This document shows, piece by piece, positions 1 through 8,418 of a stretch of DNA of 52,052 nucleotides (the stretch's first letter is position 1; the number at the start of each line of letters is the position of its first letter). Origin of the DNA: Verrucomicrobiota bacterium (GTDB lineage: Bacteria; Verrucomicrobiota; Verrucomicrobiia; Limisphaerales; SIBE01); contig VHDE01000035.1 in assembly GCA_016871515.1 (NCBI GenBank), positions 1 through 52,052 on the forward strand. The letters are read 5' to 3'. The position numbers were made by a program, and so were the translations under genes. The notes beneath the pieces were generated by a model, which saw only the letters and a program-made list of their open reading frames with translations, ran no database searches and was not told where the DNA came from.

Positions 1-114
1 AGCCGCTACACCCAACCGGAAGTCGATCAGAAGCTGTTGTTGGAGCAATTGAAGTTGAGCTTACCGAGCCAGCCGCCGCCGAAAATCACCGCGCCGAAAA
101 CCAAGGAGAAGTAA
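1..114 (+). CDS. C-terminal end of an unidentified protein (partial)
   Basis: The window opens inside a reading frame that runs 37 codons to a TAA stop. It encodes a Leu-rich helix (QKLLLEQLKLSLP) followed by a Pro/Lys tail (QPPPKITAPKTKEK). Its 5' part lies outside the window. A transposase remnant follows about 70 bases later, so this could also be the tail of a transposase, but the fragment is too short to assign to a family. No function is proposed. Confidence 0.4.
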   Translation, partial: SRYTQPEVDQKLLLEQLKLSLPSQPPPKITAPKTKEK

Positions 115-180
115 CCGGTCTGTAGTGCAGACCTTTCAGGTGCTTGCCTTCGTTTCCAATGGCTTACAAATTTCAGAACC

Positions 181-363
181 GCGAATCCGCGAAGTTCGGC
201 TAAGGAAGCGGACATCCTGACGTTGCAAGAGAGCATCAATCGGGCGCGCCGGAAGGTGTGGCAGGTGCAGCCGGAGGGATTTTTGCAAGAAGCATACCTG
301 GATGTCGATGGGACCATTGCCGAGACCTACGGCGAGTGCAAAGAAGGGATGGGGCTGTCGGAT
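181..363 (+). pseudogene. IS1380-family transposase remnant
   Basis: This frame encodes about 60 residues that resemble the middle of IS1380-type DDE transposases. It has the helical stretch LQESINRARRKVWQVQP followed by YLDVDGTIAETYGECKEGM, which matches the family's 'D-x-DGT...T-GECK-GM' block carrying the first catalytic Asp. The expected continuation after GM (normally an aromatic-rich WGYHPL-type segment) is missing, and the sequence becomes unrelated after about 363. There is no N-terminal region, no second or third acidic residue and no visible terminal repeats. It is a dead internal fragment of an insertion sequence. The family call is from memory of the motif. Confidence 0.6.
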
Positions 364-478
364 CCAGCGGAACCTCCGGGCCAAAGGACCTGCGCGTATT
401 TTATAACGAACGGCTTCTGGAGAGTCGAACCTAATTCAAGCGAGTCCGGCATCGCAGCATGAGCTGCGCAGGCCCGCA

Positions 479-502
479 CGTCTCGCCTGTTCCGGCGCAC
501 CT
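479..502. repeat. Palindromic repeat family A, half copy
   Basis: A 24-base stretch containing CGTCTCGCCTGT and GCACCT matches the copy at 1819-1842 with few differences. It belongs to the family whose fuller copies lie at 1811-1875, 19229-19330 and 44561-44784. Confidence 0.5.
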
Positions 503-571
503 AACCCCCCTTTCGGAAGAGGTCAGCAAAAGTGATTTGTCGAAGCCTTCGGCTTCTGATGCACTCTCGCC

Positions 572-1132
572 ATGCCACGCACCAAACCAGGCACTTGGAC
601 TCACGCGGTCGAGATCAGTTCTCTTTCCGTGGCTTTGCTCTTTCTGATCGAGCTGGTTGATTATTTGGCGCCATGGACGCCTGACATATTCGGCATCATT
701 CCTCGAACGCTGCGTGGTTTGATCGGAATCATCTTCAGCCCGCTTTTGCATTACAACTTTGCGCATCTGACAGCGAATGCAGCTCCGCTCTTCGTTTTGC
801 TTGTCTTGCTCTTTTGGGACCGTCGTTATGATCCGGAGCGCGCCATTATTTCGATTTGGCTGGCCAGTGGTTTCGGCACTTGGCTGATTGGACGCGGTTA
901 CGCCATTCACATTGGCGCCAGCGGGATCATTTACGGCTTGGTCGTCTATTTGATTGCCGCCGGTTGGTGGATGCGCAATTGGCGCGCGGCGACGGTCGCA
1001 ATCTTGGTGTTGGTTTTCTACGGAGGCATTTTCTACGGAGTGTTGCCCCATCAGGGCCACGTGTCGTGGGAAGGGCATCTGGCAGGGGCGGTTGCTGGCT
1101 GGTGGGTCGCGCGAAGGCATCACGGGAATTGA
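572..1132 (+). CDS. Rhomboid family intramembrane serine protease
   Basis: A 186-residue polytopic membrane protein with the rhomboid signature. HLTAN at 65-69 gives the HxxxN oxyanion motif at the start of a membrane helix. GASG at 115-118 carries the nucleophile Ser117. EGHLAG places the catalytic His at 169 in the last helix. About six hydrophobic segments are visible (20-35, 48-62, 70-82, 92-106, 117-132, 138-155, 168-180). The length is near the minimal six-helix rhomboid core, with no extra soluble domain. It should cleave membrane-anchored substrates within the bilayer; the substrate is unknown. The ATG at 572 gives the complete core. It stands alone between degraded sequence on both sides. 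Confidence 0.9.
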   Translation: MPRTKPGTWTHAVEISSLSVALLFLIELVDYLAPWTPDIFGIIPRTLRGLIGIIFSPLLHYNFAHLTANAAPLFVLLVLLFWDRRYDPERAIISIWLASGFGTWLIGRGYAIHIGASGIIYGLVVYLIAAGWWMRNWRAATVAILVLVFYGGIFYGVLPHQGHVSWEGHLAGAVAGWWVARRHHGN

Positions 1133-1360
1133 CGGCGGATGCGAAATCGCCGGTGTGCCGGCCCAATTGTTAAATCTGAAATCCGAATCTCGATTCGGAT
1201 TTGACTCGCGGGGGTGCCAAGCTTCGGGACAACGTTCAGGCCCTGGTAATTCGCTTGCATTGCAGACCGGAACTTGGGACCTTCGACGCACAGTCAAGGC
1301 GTTCCAATGAGATCCTTACTCCGGTGCGGGCTGCTGCCATTTTGCACCGAGGAATAATTA

Positions 1361-1698
1361 TGTCCCAGCCAAACCCCAGGCGTGATCCTGACTCTGCTTT
1401 AGAAAAGGGACTTCCTTCTTCCGACGGTCTCGCTGACGAAGCAGTGGCCGCCGCGGACACTTCATTTGCACACCAATTGAAAGGCGTGGTGGTCAGTCGT
1501 CGCCGTCAGCGCGAACGCGGAACGAAATATCAGCCTCGCCAACGCGTTCATCCGCGGAGGCGTGACCAGCTTTCTCGGCACGTACTGGCCGGTCGGCGAT
1601 GCTCCGGCGTTGAAATTCAGCAAAACGTTCTATCCCTTGCTGATCCAGGGCAAGACCATCGGCGACGCCGTTCTGGCGGGCCGTCGCGCGGTGAATGA
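1361..1698 (+). CDS. Short ORF with a good ribosome site, fused out of frame to CHAT sequence
   Basis: An ATG at 1361 is preceded by GAGG at a normal spacing (1351-1354). It starts a frame encoding MSQPNPRRDPDSALEKGLP and about 25 more acidic, Ala-rich residues. From about residue 45 the frame turns Arg-rich and is simply the wrong reading of the CHAT-type sequence that occupies another frame from 1505. The likely history is a deletion joining the 5' end of one gene to the 3' end of a CHAT gene out of frame. The first 45 codons may be genuine former coding sequence. No domain is recognised. Confidence 0.25.
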
Positions 1699-1771
1699 AG
1701 GCCGGTCCGTAGATTGGGCTGACTACGTGCTCTTTGGCAGCCCCGATTTCGTTTTGAAGCGTAGCGCATGA
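1505..1771 (+). pseudogene. CHAT domain protein, C-terminal fragment
   Basis: The frame ending at the stop at 1769-1771 encodes NISLANAFIRGGVTSFLGTY, then WPVGD, YPLLIQGKTIGDAVLAGRRA, VDWADYVLFGSPDF. This is the characteristic end of CHAT (caspase-HetF-associated-with-TPR) peptidase-like domains, where the 'GG-V-S-LW/YWPV-D' and 'A.Y.LFGDP' blocks sit. The catalytic His and Cys region would lie upstream but is replaced by unrelated sequence before about 1505. The only internal start is GTG 1562. CHAT proteins are often effectors in stress or defence contexts, but this remnant cannot be active. Confidence 0.65.
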
Positions 1772-1810
1772 AAGCAACCCTCGCCGCGCTTTGCGCCGGT
1801 GCACGTGGTA

Positions 1811-1875
1811 GGACAGCGCGTCTCGCCTGTCCAGGTGCACCTCGACGTTTCGAACATACGGGACGCCTGTCTCAC
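1811..1875. repeat. Palindromic repeat family A copy upstream of a lipoprotein gene
   Basis: Positions 1811-1832 form an imperfect 22-base palindrome (GGACAGCGCGTCTCGCCTGT plus CC). A second arm, GGGACGCCTGTCTCAC, follows at 1860-1875. The reverse complement of the first arm matches 19293-19314 at 21 of 22 positions by eye. The element ends 3 bases before the ATG at 1879. Confidence 0.65.
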
Positions 1876-1878
1876 TCT

Positions 1879-3153
1879 ATGAAAACCTCCCAGTTCAAGT
1901 TGCAAAACGTTTCGCACTCTATTTGGTCGCTTGTCCTGTCCGCGCTGGTTTTGTCCGGCATTGGATGCCGAACGCACACGCCAAGCGGCCAACTGGCGCG
2001 TGTCGCCAAAGATTGGTGTTTGATAATCCGTGCCAGCCAAGTCTTGCCGGTCTATCCGCTCATGGAAGATTTAGTTCCCGGCGATCTGTTCCTTGTCCAG
2101 TGGCCAATCGAAGAACAAGTCGCCATCTATGAACGCGATGGCTTCCTGCCGCTCGATCATCATTTGAAGCGGACGCGGCCTGCCGATTACGCGAATCTTT
2201 ACCTGAGTTCGCACGGCATTGGCGACGGCAAAGCTCTCCCTTATGTCTGGCTGTTTCCCAATGATGGCGAATTGAACAACTCGCTGCTGCGAATGCCGCT
2301 CGCCGCTTTCCCCAGCTACACATTCGATGTCAAACGTGGCGGCGGACTCAACCTGGCATTGCCGATCCAAGGCGTGCCGATTGCGCTCAGCTTTCTTCAA
2401 GCGAAGTCCGCGAAAGGCAGCGTCATTCTAAAAGATGCGCGCACGCACGGGATCGATGAAGAATCGCTGTTCGATCTGGTTTGCGAGTGGGGACGCGGTC
2501 AGAAGGACTTGCTCGCCCAATACGCGCCGCGGCCCGACGCCCGGCAACCGGGACGCACGAACCACACATTTCTGCGCGTCGTCAACCGCGTTTTTCTCGT
2601 TCGTCAGGTCAGCGTCAGCATCACCGCCGATGCATCGGTCGGAGGTAAATTGACCGGCGGCGCGGACAAGGATTTCGTTCTCCCATCGTTGACCGAAACA
2701 AACTCCGCCGCGAACTACGGCAACTTTCTGAATAACTTGAATGCCAGTGTCGCCCAGGCCGCCATGCCCGGTGGAACGGTGAAGTTCTCGGCGGCATCGA
2801 GCCATGCCGTCGCGATGGAAGAACAATTCCCGCGCCCGTTGGTCATCGGTTATTTGGCATTCGATATTCCAATCCTAGCCAATGGCGAGTTGGGCGGAGC
2901 AGCCAGCACACTTCGGCGCTTGGAAAGCCCCAATGTCCGCCCGGGGCTAATGCCAGTGACATTTGGCGCAGACGAGAATACGAAGAAGATCCAGGATTGG
3001 CGCAGTGTCAATCCCGCGGCCCGACGAACTGAGCTTCTCACTTGGGCGCGGGCAAAAGGCTATCCGTATTCGATTACGACTTACCTGGAATTTGGGGCGC
3101 CTTGGCGGCGTCTTCGGAAAGAATTTGTGATGACCGTTCTGGAGAACCATTAA
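1879..3153 (+). CDS. Predicted lipoprotein, unknown function
   Basis: A 424-residue protein. The ATG at 1879 is preferred over the longer frame from 1768 because it starts a proper export signal: a polar N-region, then SIWSLVLSALVLSGIGC with Cys30 as the likely lipidated residue (the lipobox is imperfect, with Gly at -3). The mature part has no family I recognise. It includes a beta-rich segment around 270-300 (RVFLVRQVSVSITADASVGG) and a Met/Ala/Gly-rich region near 310-340. The frame is uniform and has normal codon use, so the gene is probably real. A small basic-protein gene follows 12 bases downstream. Family A repeat sequence lies immediately upstream and covers any ribosome site. Confidence 0.7.
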   Translation: MKTSQFKLQNVSHSIWSLVLSALVLSGIGCRTHTPSGQLARVAKDWCLIIRASQVLPVYPLMEDLVPGDLFLVQWPIEEQVAIYERDGFLPLDHHLKRTRPADYANLYLSSHGIGDGKALPYVWLFPNDGELNNSLLRMPLAAFPSYTFDVKRGGGLNLALPIQGVPIALSFLQAKSAKGSVILKDARTHGIDEESLFDLVCEWGRGQKDLLAQYAPRPDARQPGRTNHTFLRVVNRVFLVRQVSVSITADASVGGKLTGGADKDFVLPSLTETNSAANYGNFLNNLNASVAQAAMPGGTVKFSAASSHAVAMEEQFPRPLVIGYLAFDIPILANGELGGAASTLRRLESPNVRPGLMPVTFGADENTKKIQDWRSVNPAARRTELLTWARAKGYPYSITTYLEFGAPWRRLRKEFVMTVLENH

Positions 3154-3165
3154 CCTCGCTTCGCT

Positions 3166-3381
3166 ATGCCAACAAAACGAACCAAGCGCAAGACCCGCAA
3201 AGCCACCACCGCGCGACGCTCATCTCGGACCGCCGCGCCGGCAGTTCGATCTCTTCCACCAGTGACTAACGTTCCGGCCGCCAGCGCCGGCGCCGTTGTC
3301 CAAAGTTTCATCGATAATGGCGTTCAGCGCATTCACGTTTTTCCCGATGGGCCGGAAACTTTCACGGTGCAACCGGAATAA
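3166..3381 (+). CDS. Small basic protein, hypothetical
   Basis: A 71-residue ORF starting 12 bases after the lipoprotein stop, so the two may be co-transcribed. The first 25 residues are extremely basic (MPTKRTKRKTRKATTARRSS). A Pro/Ala linker follows, then a compact C-terminal half (AGAVVQSFIDNGVQRIHVFP) that could form a small alpha-beta fold. The basic tail suggests nucleic-acid binding, but no domain is recognised. The partial gene at the right edge of the window begins with a similar Lys-rich composition, though the two are not demonstrably related. Confidence 0.5.
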   Translation: MPTKRTKRKTRKATTARRSSRTAAPAVRSLPPVTNVPAASAGAVVQSFIDNGVQRIHVFPDGPETFTVQPE

Positions 3382-3882
3382 CGCAAGGATTTCGCTGCTG
3401 CCACGATTTGAGTCCCGCCGAAGCCAAGCGGCTTCGGGAAGGAAACTTCGTTCGCTTGCATTCGCGCGATGCGCAAAGACAAGTTCACGTTGAGTGATTG
3501 GCGTAAGATGGAGTCAAGCGAAAAACAGCACTTGATTAACCACAAAGACCTCACCGCGTTAAGCCGTTAAATCGTTCAAAGGTTAAATCGCGAGCACGAA
3601 GAAGAAACACACCAAGGTCGCGAAGATCGCAAAGAGATTTGGGGATTGTCGAATCTTCGCGTCCTTGGCGGTCTTCTGTTCAAGCACAGGCCAAAAATCT
3701 TCGCGAAAATGCAGTGCTTTCACCTATTGCATTGCACAAGATCGCAGAGAAAAAACGTTGAGACAGGAACAACTTCTCGAATGCGCCCAGCTAGCTAACC
3801 ATCTATAACCATCATAACCATCTCGAACGCATTTGTTTTTCTTCATTTCTTCGTAATTTGTGGCTACAAGTGACGAGTTTTT
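3382..3882. other. Intergenic region with degenerate inverted repeat
   Basis: No gene was found in these 500 bases. The interval 3610-3690 carries CCAAGGTCGCGAAGATCGCA and, in inverted orientation near 3655-3680, CTTCGCGTCCTTGGCGGTCT. This resembles the arms of the 'CACGAAG/CGCAAAG' palindromic elements seen complete at 42166-42292 and 47861-48520. A shorter fragment, TTAACCACAAAGACCTCACC, is at 3536. The tract 3800-3860 is AT-rich and may hold the promoter of the DUF1501 gene, but no convincing -35/-10 pair is asserted. Confidence 0.45.
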
Positions 3883-5346
3883 ATGAGCCCCTGTTGCGGA
3901 CCTAACGGACCTGACACGCGGCCGGCTTCGCGCCGGGATTTCTTGCGTCGCGCGGGCGGCGGATTCGGTATGCTGGCGCTGGCCAGTTTGCTCCATCGCG
4001 ACGGTTCCTTAATCAGCAGCGTCGGAGGCCGCGGAATTGCCCCATCTGCAAATCCGTTGCTTCCTAAGGCTCCGCATTTTTCGGTCAAAGCCAGGCGAGT
4101 CATTTTTCTTTTCATGTCCGGCGGGCCGAGCCATGTGGATTTGTTCGACCCGAAGCCTGACTTGTACCGTCTGGCGGGCCAGCCGATTCCGGAATCATTC
4201 GGCACGTTCAAGACGCGCCGCGCCGTTGCGAAAAACAAGTTGCTTGCGCCCGTGCGAGCATTCCGAAAGTACGGCCAGTCCGGGATTGAAGTTTCGGATT
4301 TTCTTCCGCACATCGCGACTTGCGCGGATGACATTTGTGTCTTGCGCGGTTGCTACGCTGACAGCGTCACCCATCCTGAATCGGTCTATCAGATGAACAC
4401 GGGCTCGATCCTGATGGGGCGGCCTAGCCTCGGCGCGTGGGCGACTTACGGTCTCGGGACGGAGAATCAAGACATGCCGGCGTTCGTCGTGATGCCCGAT
4501 CCGGCCGGCTGGGTCAAAGGCGGCGCGCCGGCCTGGGGCAACGGATACATGCCGGCCGTTTATCAAGGCACGATTCTGCGCGGCGGTGAGTCTCCAATTC
4601 TGCATCTCAACACGCCCAAGGACGTAAGCGAAGCGCAGCAACGTTCCACGGTCGAACTGATCAACAAACTGAACCGCGAGGATTTGCGGCCGGGCGAGGA
4701 AGATTCGGAACTCGCGGCGCGCATCGCGGCTTATGAATTGGCGTTCCGGATGCAATCTCACGCGCCGGAAGCGGTAGATATTTCTAGAGAGACCGACGCG
4801 ACCCGGAAACTCTACGGCTTGGACAACAAGACCACGGCTGAGTTTGGACTGCGCTGTTTGCTCGCGCGGCGGTTGATCGAACGCGGAGTCCGCTTCGTTC
4901 AGCTGTACTGCGGTGACACGAACGGCTGGGACGGGCATTCGGATGTGGAAGGCAACCACGCCAAACTTTGTGCGCAAAGCGATTTGCCCGTGGCGGGCCT
5001 CTTGCGAGATTTGAAATCACGCGGGTTGCTCGATTCGACGCTGGTGATTTGGGGCGGCGAATTTGGCCGGATGCCCATGAGCGAAGGGACGAATGGTCGC
5101 GATCACAACCCGCACGGCTTTTGCATGTGGCTCGCGGGCGGCGGCGTCAAAGGAGGCCAAACGATTGGCGGGACGGATGCAGTCGGCCTGCGCGCCGAAC
5201 ATGAGAAAGCGCACGTGCACGATATTCACGCCACGATTCTTCATTTGCTCGGACTCGATCACACGCGGCTCACGTATCGGCATAACGGACGAAACGAACG
5301 GCTGACGGACGTCGCCGGAAATGTGATCAAAAAAGCGATCGCGTAA
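3883..5346 (+). CDS. DUF1501 family protein, Tat-exported
   Basis: A 487-residue protein of the DUF1501 family, which is common in Planctomycetes and Verrucomicrobia and related in fold to alkaline-phosphatase/sulfatase-like enzymes. The N-terminus has a twin-arginine motif (SRRDFLRRAG, residues 16-25) before a hydrophobic stretch (GMLALASLL), so export should be folded and Tat-dependent. Family blocks are visible: FLFMSGGPSHVDLFDPKP near 75-92, the middle FGLRCLLARRLIERGVRFVQ, then WDGH, VIWGGEFGRMPM and the metal-ligand-like GRDHNPHGF near 405. It is full length. DUF1501 genes usually sit next to a DUF1549/DUF1553 cytochrome gene; here none is adjacent. The biochemical activity is not established for the family. 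Confidence 0.9.
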   Translation: MSPCCGPNGPDTRPASRRDFLRRAGGGFGMLALASLLHRDGSLISSVGGRGIAPSANPLLPKAPHFSVKARRVIFLFMSGGPSHVDLFDPKPDLYRLAGQPIPESFGTFKTRRAVAKNKLLAPVRAFRKYGQSGIEVSDFLPHIATCADDICVLRGCYADSVTHPESVYQMNTGSILMGRPSLGAWATYGLGTENQDMPAFVVMPDPAGWVKGGAPAWGNGYMPAVYQGTILRGGESPILHLNTPKDVSEAQQRSTVELINKLNREDLRPGEEDSELAARIAAYELAFRMQSHAPEAVDISRETDATRKLYGLDNKTTAEFGLRCLLARRLIERGVRFVQLYCGDTNGWDGHSDVEGNHAKLCAQSDLPVAGLLRDLKSRGLLDSTLVIWGGEFGRMPMSEGTNGRDHNPHGFCMWLAGGGVKGGQTIGGTDAVGLRAEHEKAHVHDIHATILHLLGLDHTRLTYRHNGRNERLTDVAGNVIKKAIA

Positions 5347-5740
5347 GCAGTCTGGCCGCATTGCACCACGAACCGGAGCGCGGCGTTTACGCCGCTTCTG
5401 TGTTCGAAGTTCCTGCGACATTGGCACGACCGCGGTTGGCCGGGCGTGTCACTCCGTGCGCGCAGTCATGCGCCGAATACGCTGCGTTCAGTTCAGTGCA
5501 GTTGCGGCGCGCACTGAGTGACGCGCCCGGCCCGAACGACGGCAAAGTGTGCCCATCTCGTGTGTCTCGATTTAGAAGCTGATTCTCGTGCCGGCCGGCA
5601 GTGTGGAGCAGCGCACGCGAGCGACGGGACATCCTTGGCGCGTGTCTTAGGAAACGGTTCCTGTTTGCAGTTGTCGGATACGAACGCGCCAGCGCGACAA
5701 CGCTTTTTTATCGCATCCGAAAACGCGAAATCGCTAGCTC
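5347..5740. other. Intergenic region rich in palindromes
   Basis: A spacer between convergent genes with no credible ORF. It begins with a GGAGCGCGGCGTTTACGCCG element (5376-5395), related to GGAACGCGGCGTTCACGCTG at 6455-6474. The family B inverted pair follows at 5442-5528. Confidence 0.5.
5442..5528. repeat. Palindromic repeat family B, copy 1
   Basis: The left arm, 5442-5463, begins GGGCGTGTCACTCCGTGCGC. The right arm, 5507-5528, is its near-perfect reverse complement, ending GAGTGACGCGCCC, with 43 bases between. A second copy with perfect 23-base arms is at 38367-38440. It lies between convergent genes and could also act as a bidirectional transcription stop. Confidence 0.75.
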
Positions 5741-6349
5741 TTATTGACGGACCTGTTGCACGATCAGGTAATCACCGCTCTGCGTGCGGACCCAAGTCCC
5801 GCTGAACTGAAAGCCGTTGCCGTTCCAGCTCATTGAGAACGCTGCTTGAGGATTCTCGATCTTCGCGCCGTTGATCTTCGACTCGACGAGTTGGACTGCG
5901 TCCGGCAGCGAAAGCGCCGACACTCCCGGATCTCCGATTTGACGACCGCCCGGCAACGCCAGTGGGGCGGGCGAAACGACCACCCATTCGTAAAAGCCAA
6001 CACTCGGATCAGGAACACCACCATCGCTGTAACTCATCACTTTGGTGTCTGCCGCGAAAGCAAGGCCCGAGTTCGCCGTGAGTTTTTGCAACGCCGCTTC
6101 GGGTGTTTTGACCGGCGGCTCGGGGGGAATGGCACGGGCTGCTGGAGCGCTGGACGGACTTTGTTTTGGGGCGGCAGCGGCTGGTTCCTTCTGAGGTGGG
6201 GGCACGTCTGGGGCCCGTTTTTGTGCCGTTTCAGCAAACGTCGCTGGCTTCTCTCCTTCCGAGGACGCCTTTTTTTGACAGCCAGCCACAGTCGTGAGGA
6301 TCACAGCGACTGCCAACAACAACTTGATGAGCGAAACATCTCTCTTCAT
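5741..6349 (-). CDS. Predicted lipoprotein with Pro/Ala linker
   Basis: A 202-residue protein. MKRDVSLIKLLLAVAVILTT followed by VAGC is a clean lipoprotein signal with the lipidated Cys at 24. Residues 25-85 are a Pro/Ala/Lys-rich linker of the kind that spans the periplasm. Residues 90-202 form a compact domain ending in a beta-rich segment (FQFSGTWVRTQSGDYLIVQQ). I recognise no family. The 376-base region upstream contains repeat fragments only. Its 3' end converges on the DUF1501 gene. Confidence 0.7.
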   Translation of the reverse strand: MKRDVSLIKLLLAVAVILTTVAGCQKKASSEGEKPATFAETAQKRAPDVPPPQKEPAAAAPKQSPSSAPAARAIPPEPPVKTPEAALQKLTANSGLAFAADTKVMSYSDGGVPDPSVGFYEWVVVSPAPLALPGGRQIGDPGVSALSLPDAVQLVESKINGAKIENPQAAFSMSWNGNGFQFSGTWVRTQSGDYLIVQQVRQ

Positions 6350-6725
6350 GACGATCAGGTAAATGATTTGGTTTCCACGATGAGGGAAAGCCTAATTGCC
6401 GGTCAGAAGCCCGCGCAAGAAAAACTCGCTGACACCATGTGCGGCGACGTAACGCGGAACGCGGCGTTCACGCTGCAGAACGTTCGCCTGTTTCGAGGCT
6501 CCAGGCCATTCCTTTAAGACAAGATGGGTCGGCAGTCTTCTCCCTCTCTTCGCATCCGATGGAAGCGAGGGAGAAGATGGCGTGCGTTCGAGTGTCACGA
6601 AGTGCTTAACCGAATGCCCGCGGTTTGAGCAGTTCCGAACTTCGGCAACCGCGGGCGAACCTAACATTTCTGAGGCGTAAACGCTGCGACGCGGGTTGCT
6701 TGGCAGGTTCGGCCGCCAGCAGGCC
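6350..6725. other. Intergenic region, repeat fragments
   Basis: No gene was found. It holds the GGAACGCGGCGTTCACGCTG fragment (6455-6474) and a hairpin at 6536-6577. It separates the 3' end of the esterase gene from the lipoprotein start, so the lipoprotein promoter should lie in 6350-6450. Confidence 0.4.
6536..6577 (-). terminator. Hairpin downstream of esterase gene (repeat family F-like)
   Basis: TCTTCTCCCTCTCTTCGCAT pairs with ATGGAAGCGAGGGAGAAGA across a short loop, giving a long stem 150 bases past the esterase stop. Its core resembles the CCCTCTCC...GGAGAGGG elements at 34340-34455. There is no clear U-tract, so terminator function is only possible. Confidence 0.4.
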
Positions 6726-8270
6726 CTACCGTTCGGAAACAAAATTCGCTGCGTCTTCGGTGCTGCCGCTGCCTTTGTACTTGGTCACCTGCGGGTAGGG
6801 AAACAACGGACGCGTGCCGATGACTTTTCCATCCTTATCCCTGCGTTCGCCAATGAGCTTGTCGGGCGCTTTGCCTTCTTCTACCCATTTGATCAGGGCC
6901 TCGAAATGACCTGTGGGGGTGGGACCAGGGCCTCGGAAACCGTGATTCACGCCCGGCGCCAGAAATAACCTCGTGAATCGCGCGGTCGCTTCTTCCCCGC
7001 CCATTTGTTTCTGAAGCCGCTTGTAATAATCGATCGCTCCGTCCGACGTAATCAACTCGTCGGCCAGCCCGTGATAAATGATGACCTTGCCGCCACGATC
7101 GCGGAAGCGCGTGAGGTCGGGATTATCCGTTCCAATGACGGCGCCATACTGTTCGACCGATTGCGCAAAGAGAAGTTCGTAACCGGCAGGCGTTAATTTC
7201 GTGAAATCCCATTTGGGATCCTGCGCGAGAAAATACCGGAACCAATCCAGCGAGATGCCCAACGGCCGCCCGGTCAATGGCGAACCGGTCGTGCCCGCGA
7301 GCGCGGAAAGGTCGGTGCCGCGCGTCAAGCCATACCAAAGCTGCGCGCCATTTTGCGTTCGCGGACCTTCCCAGATTTTGCGAATTACATCGGCATCGGC
7401 TTCGGTGAACGTGCTGTCTCCCACTTTCGCGCCGACGAGCGCTTTAGGATCATAATTGCATTTGCCGGGATCATCGATGACGCCATCGGTTACCCCATCC
7501 GCGCCGTCGCATGCAGCGATTGCGGCGGCCGCAGCTGCGTCGAGCTTTGCTTTTGGCACAAAATTCTTGGCTGCGAGCATCACCACCTGGGGCCACATTT
7601 CGGAAGGAACGAATTTGTGCCAGTTGATGGCCGGACAACCTGAGAGGATTCCGTCGTAATCTTCGGGAAAGCGTTGCGCTTCCATCAACCCCTGGCGGCC
7701 ACCGGTCGAACCGCCGACGAAGTACGAATAGCGCGGCGCCTTGCCGTAAAATTCCTTGGTCAGGGCCTTTCCGACCACAGTCATTTCGTGAATGCCAAGA
7801 TAGGCATTGGCGCGAATTGATTGCCAGTTCAGCCGCCCATTCGCATCGAGCGCGAAGCTGCCGCTCCCGCCTTCGTGGCCCGTGTCGGTGGCGCCGGCGG
7901 CGAAACCCATGGCTGCGGGACCGCGCAAGCTGTTCGTGCTTCCACCCGAAAAGCCGCCGCCGCCATTGCCGCGAAATCGTCCGTTCCAACTCTGCACCGG
8001 CAACGCGATCCAAACTTTGACGCGATCACCCGAAGGCGGATGAGTCACGGTCGCGGTCACACGGCAGGAACCATCCGTCGGATCGATAGTTGCCGAGTCG
8101 ATGGTCGTGTTGGGAAGCGACACTTTCGTCAGGCTCTCGCAGGGACAAACCGGCGTGGCATCGGGAAAAATCGGTTTAGGACCTTCGGCGCCTTTGGCCG
8201 CGACAGCAACCGCAAAGGCTGTGACAACGATGGCGAACCGCTTGGCTTGAACGATGGAAATCGGGTTCAT
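6726..8270 (-). CDS. Tannase/feruloyl esterase family protein (alpha/beta hydrolase)
   Basis: A 514-residue secreted member of the tannase and feruloyl esterase family, which hydrolyses ester bonds of galloyl or feruloyl compounds and includes MHETase. The ATG at 8270 is chosen because residues 5-27 (IVQAKRFAIVVTAFAVAVAA) then form a signal peptide; the longer frame to 8414 runs through repeat sequence. The nucleophile is Ser188 in VGGSTGGRQ, the acid is probably Asp404 (GLADELI) and the base His443 (GVNHGF). The acidic loop 254-275 (CDGADGVTDGVIDDPGKC) matches the family's calcium site in the lid. Unusually, the residue before the Ser and the one after the His are both Gly, not the Cys pair of the family's CS-D-HC disulfide. 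It is a single gene; the substrate cannot be told from sequence. Confidence 0.88.
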   Translation of the reverse strand: MNPISIVQAKRFAIVVTAFAVAVAAKGAEGPKPIFPDATPVCPCESLTKVSLPNTTIDSATIDPTDGSCRVTATVTHPPSGDRVKVWIALPVQSWNGRFRGNGGGGFSGGSTNSLRGPAAMGFAAGATDTGHEGGSGSFALDANGRLNWQSIRANAYLGIHEMTVVGKALTKEFYGKAPRYSYFVGGSTGGRQGLMEAQRFPEDYDGILSGCPAINWHKFVPSEMWPQVVMLAAKNFVPKAKLDAAAAAAIAACDGADGVTDGVIDDPGKCNYDPKALVGAKVGDSTFTEADADVIRKIWEGPRTQNGAQLWYGLTRGTDLSALAGTTGSPLTGRPLGISLDWFRYFLAQDPKWDFTKLTPAGYELLFAQSVEQYGAVIGTDNPDLTRFRDRGGKVIIYHGLADELITSDGAIDYYKRLQKQMGGEEATARFTRLFLAPGVNHGFRGPGPTPTGHFEALIKWVEEGKAPDKLIGERRDKDGKVIGTRPLFPYPQVTKYKGSGSTEDAANFVSER

Positions 8271-8418
8271 TTGGTTTGAGTTGAGAATTACGTCTTCAGG
8301 ATCGTCTGGAGAATAGCGGCCGAAGCATGTCAGCAAAGCAAAAAAGGCTGCGGTTGCCGCCGGCGGGCGTCTGGAAGTTGTCGTGGCGCGAGGCGCGCCG
8401 CGAGTGCATTTCAAAGAG

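Noticed and set aside
431-1297. 288-residue minus-strand open frame over the rhomboid gene
   Set aside because: The plus strand carries the full rhomboid catalytic motifs; the minus frame is low-complexity and Gln/Arg-rich.
4195-4977. 260-residue minus-strand frame inside the DUF1501 gene
   Set aside because: It is a shadow of a well-conserved gene with no motif of its own.
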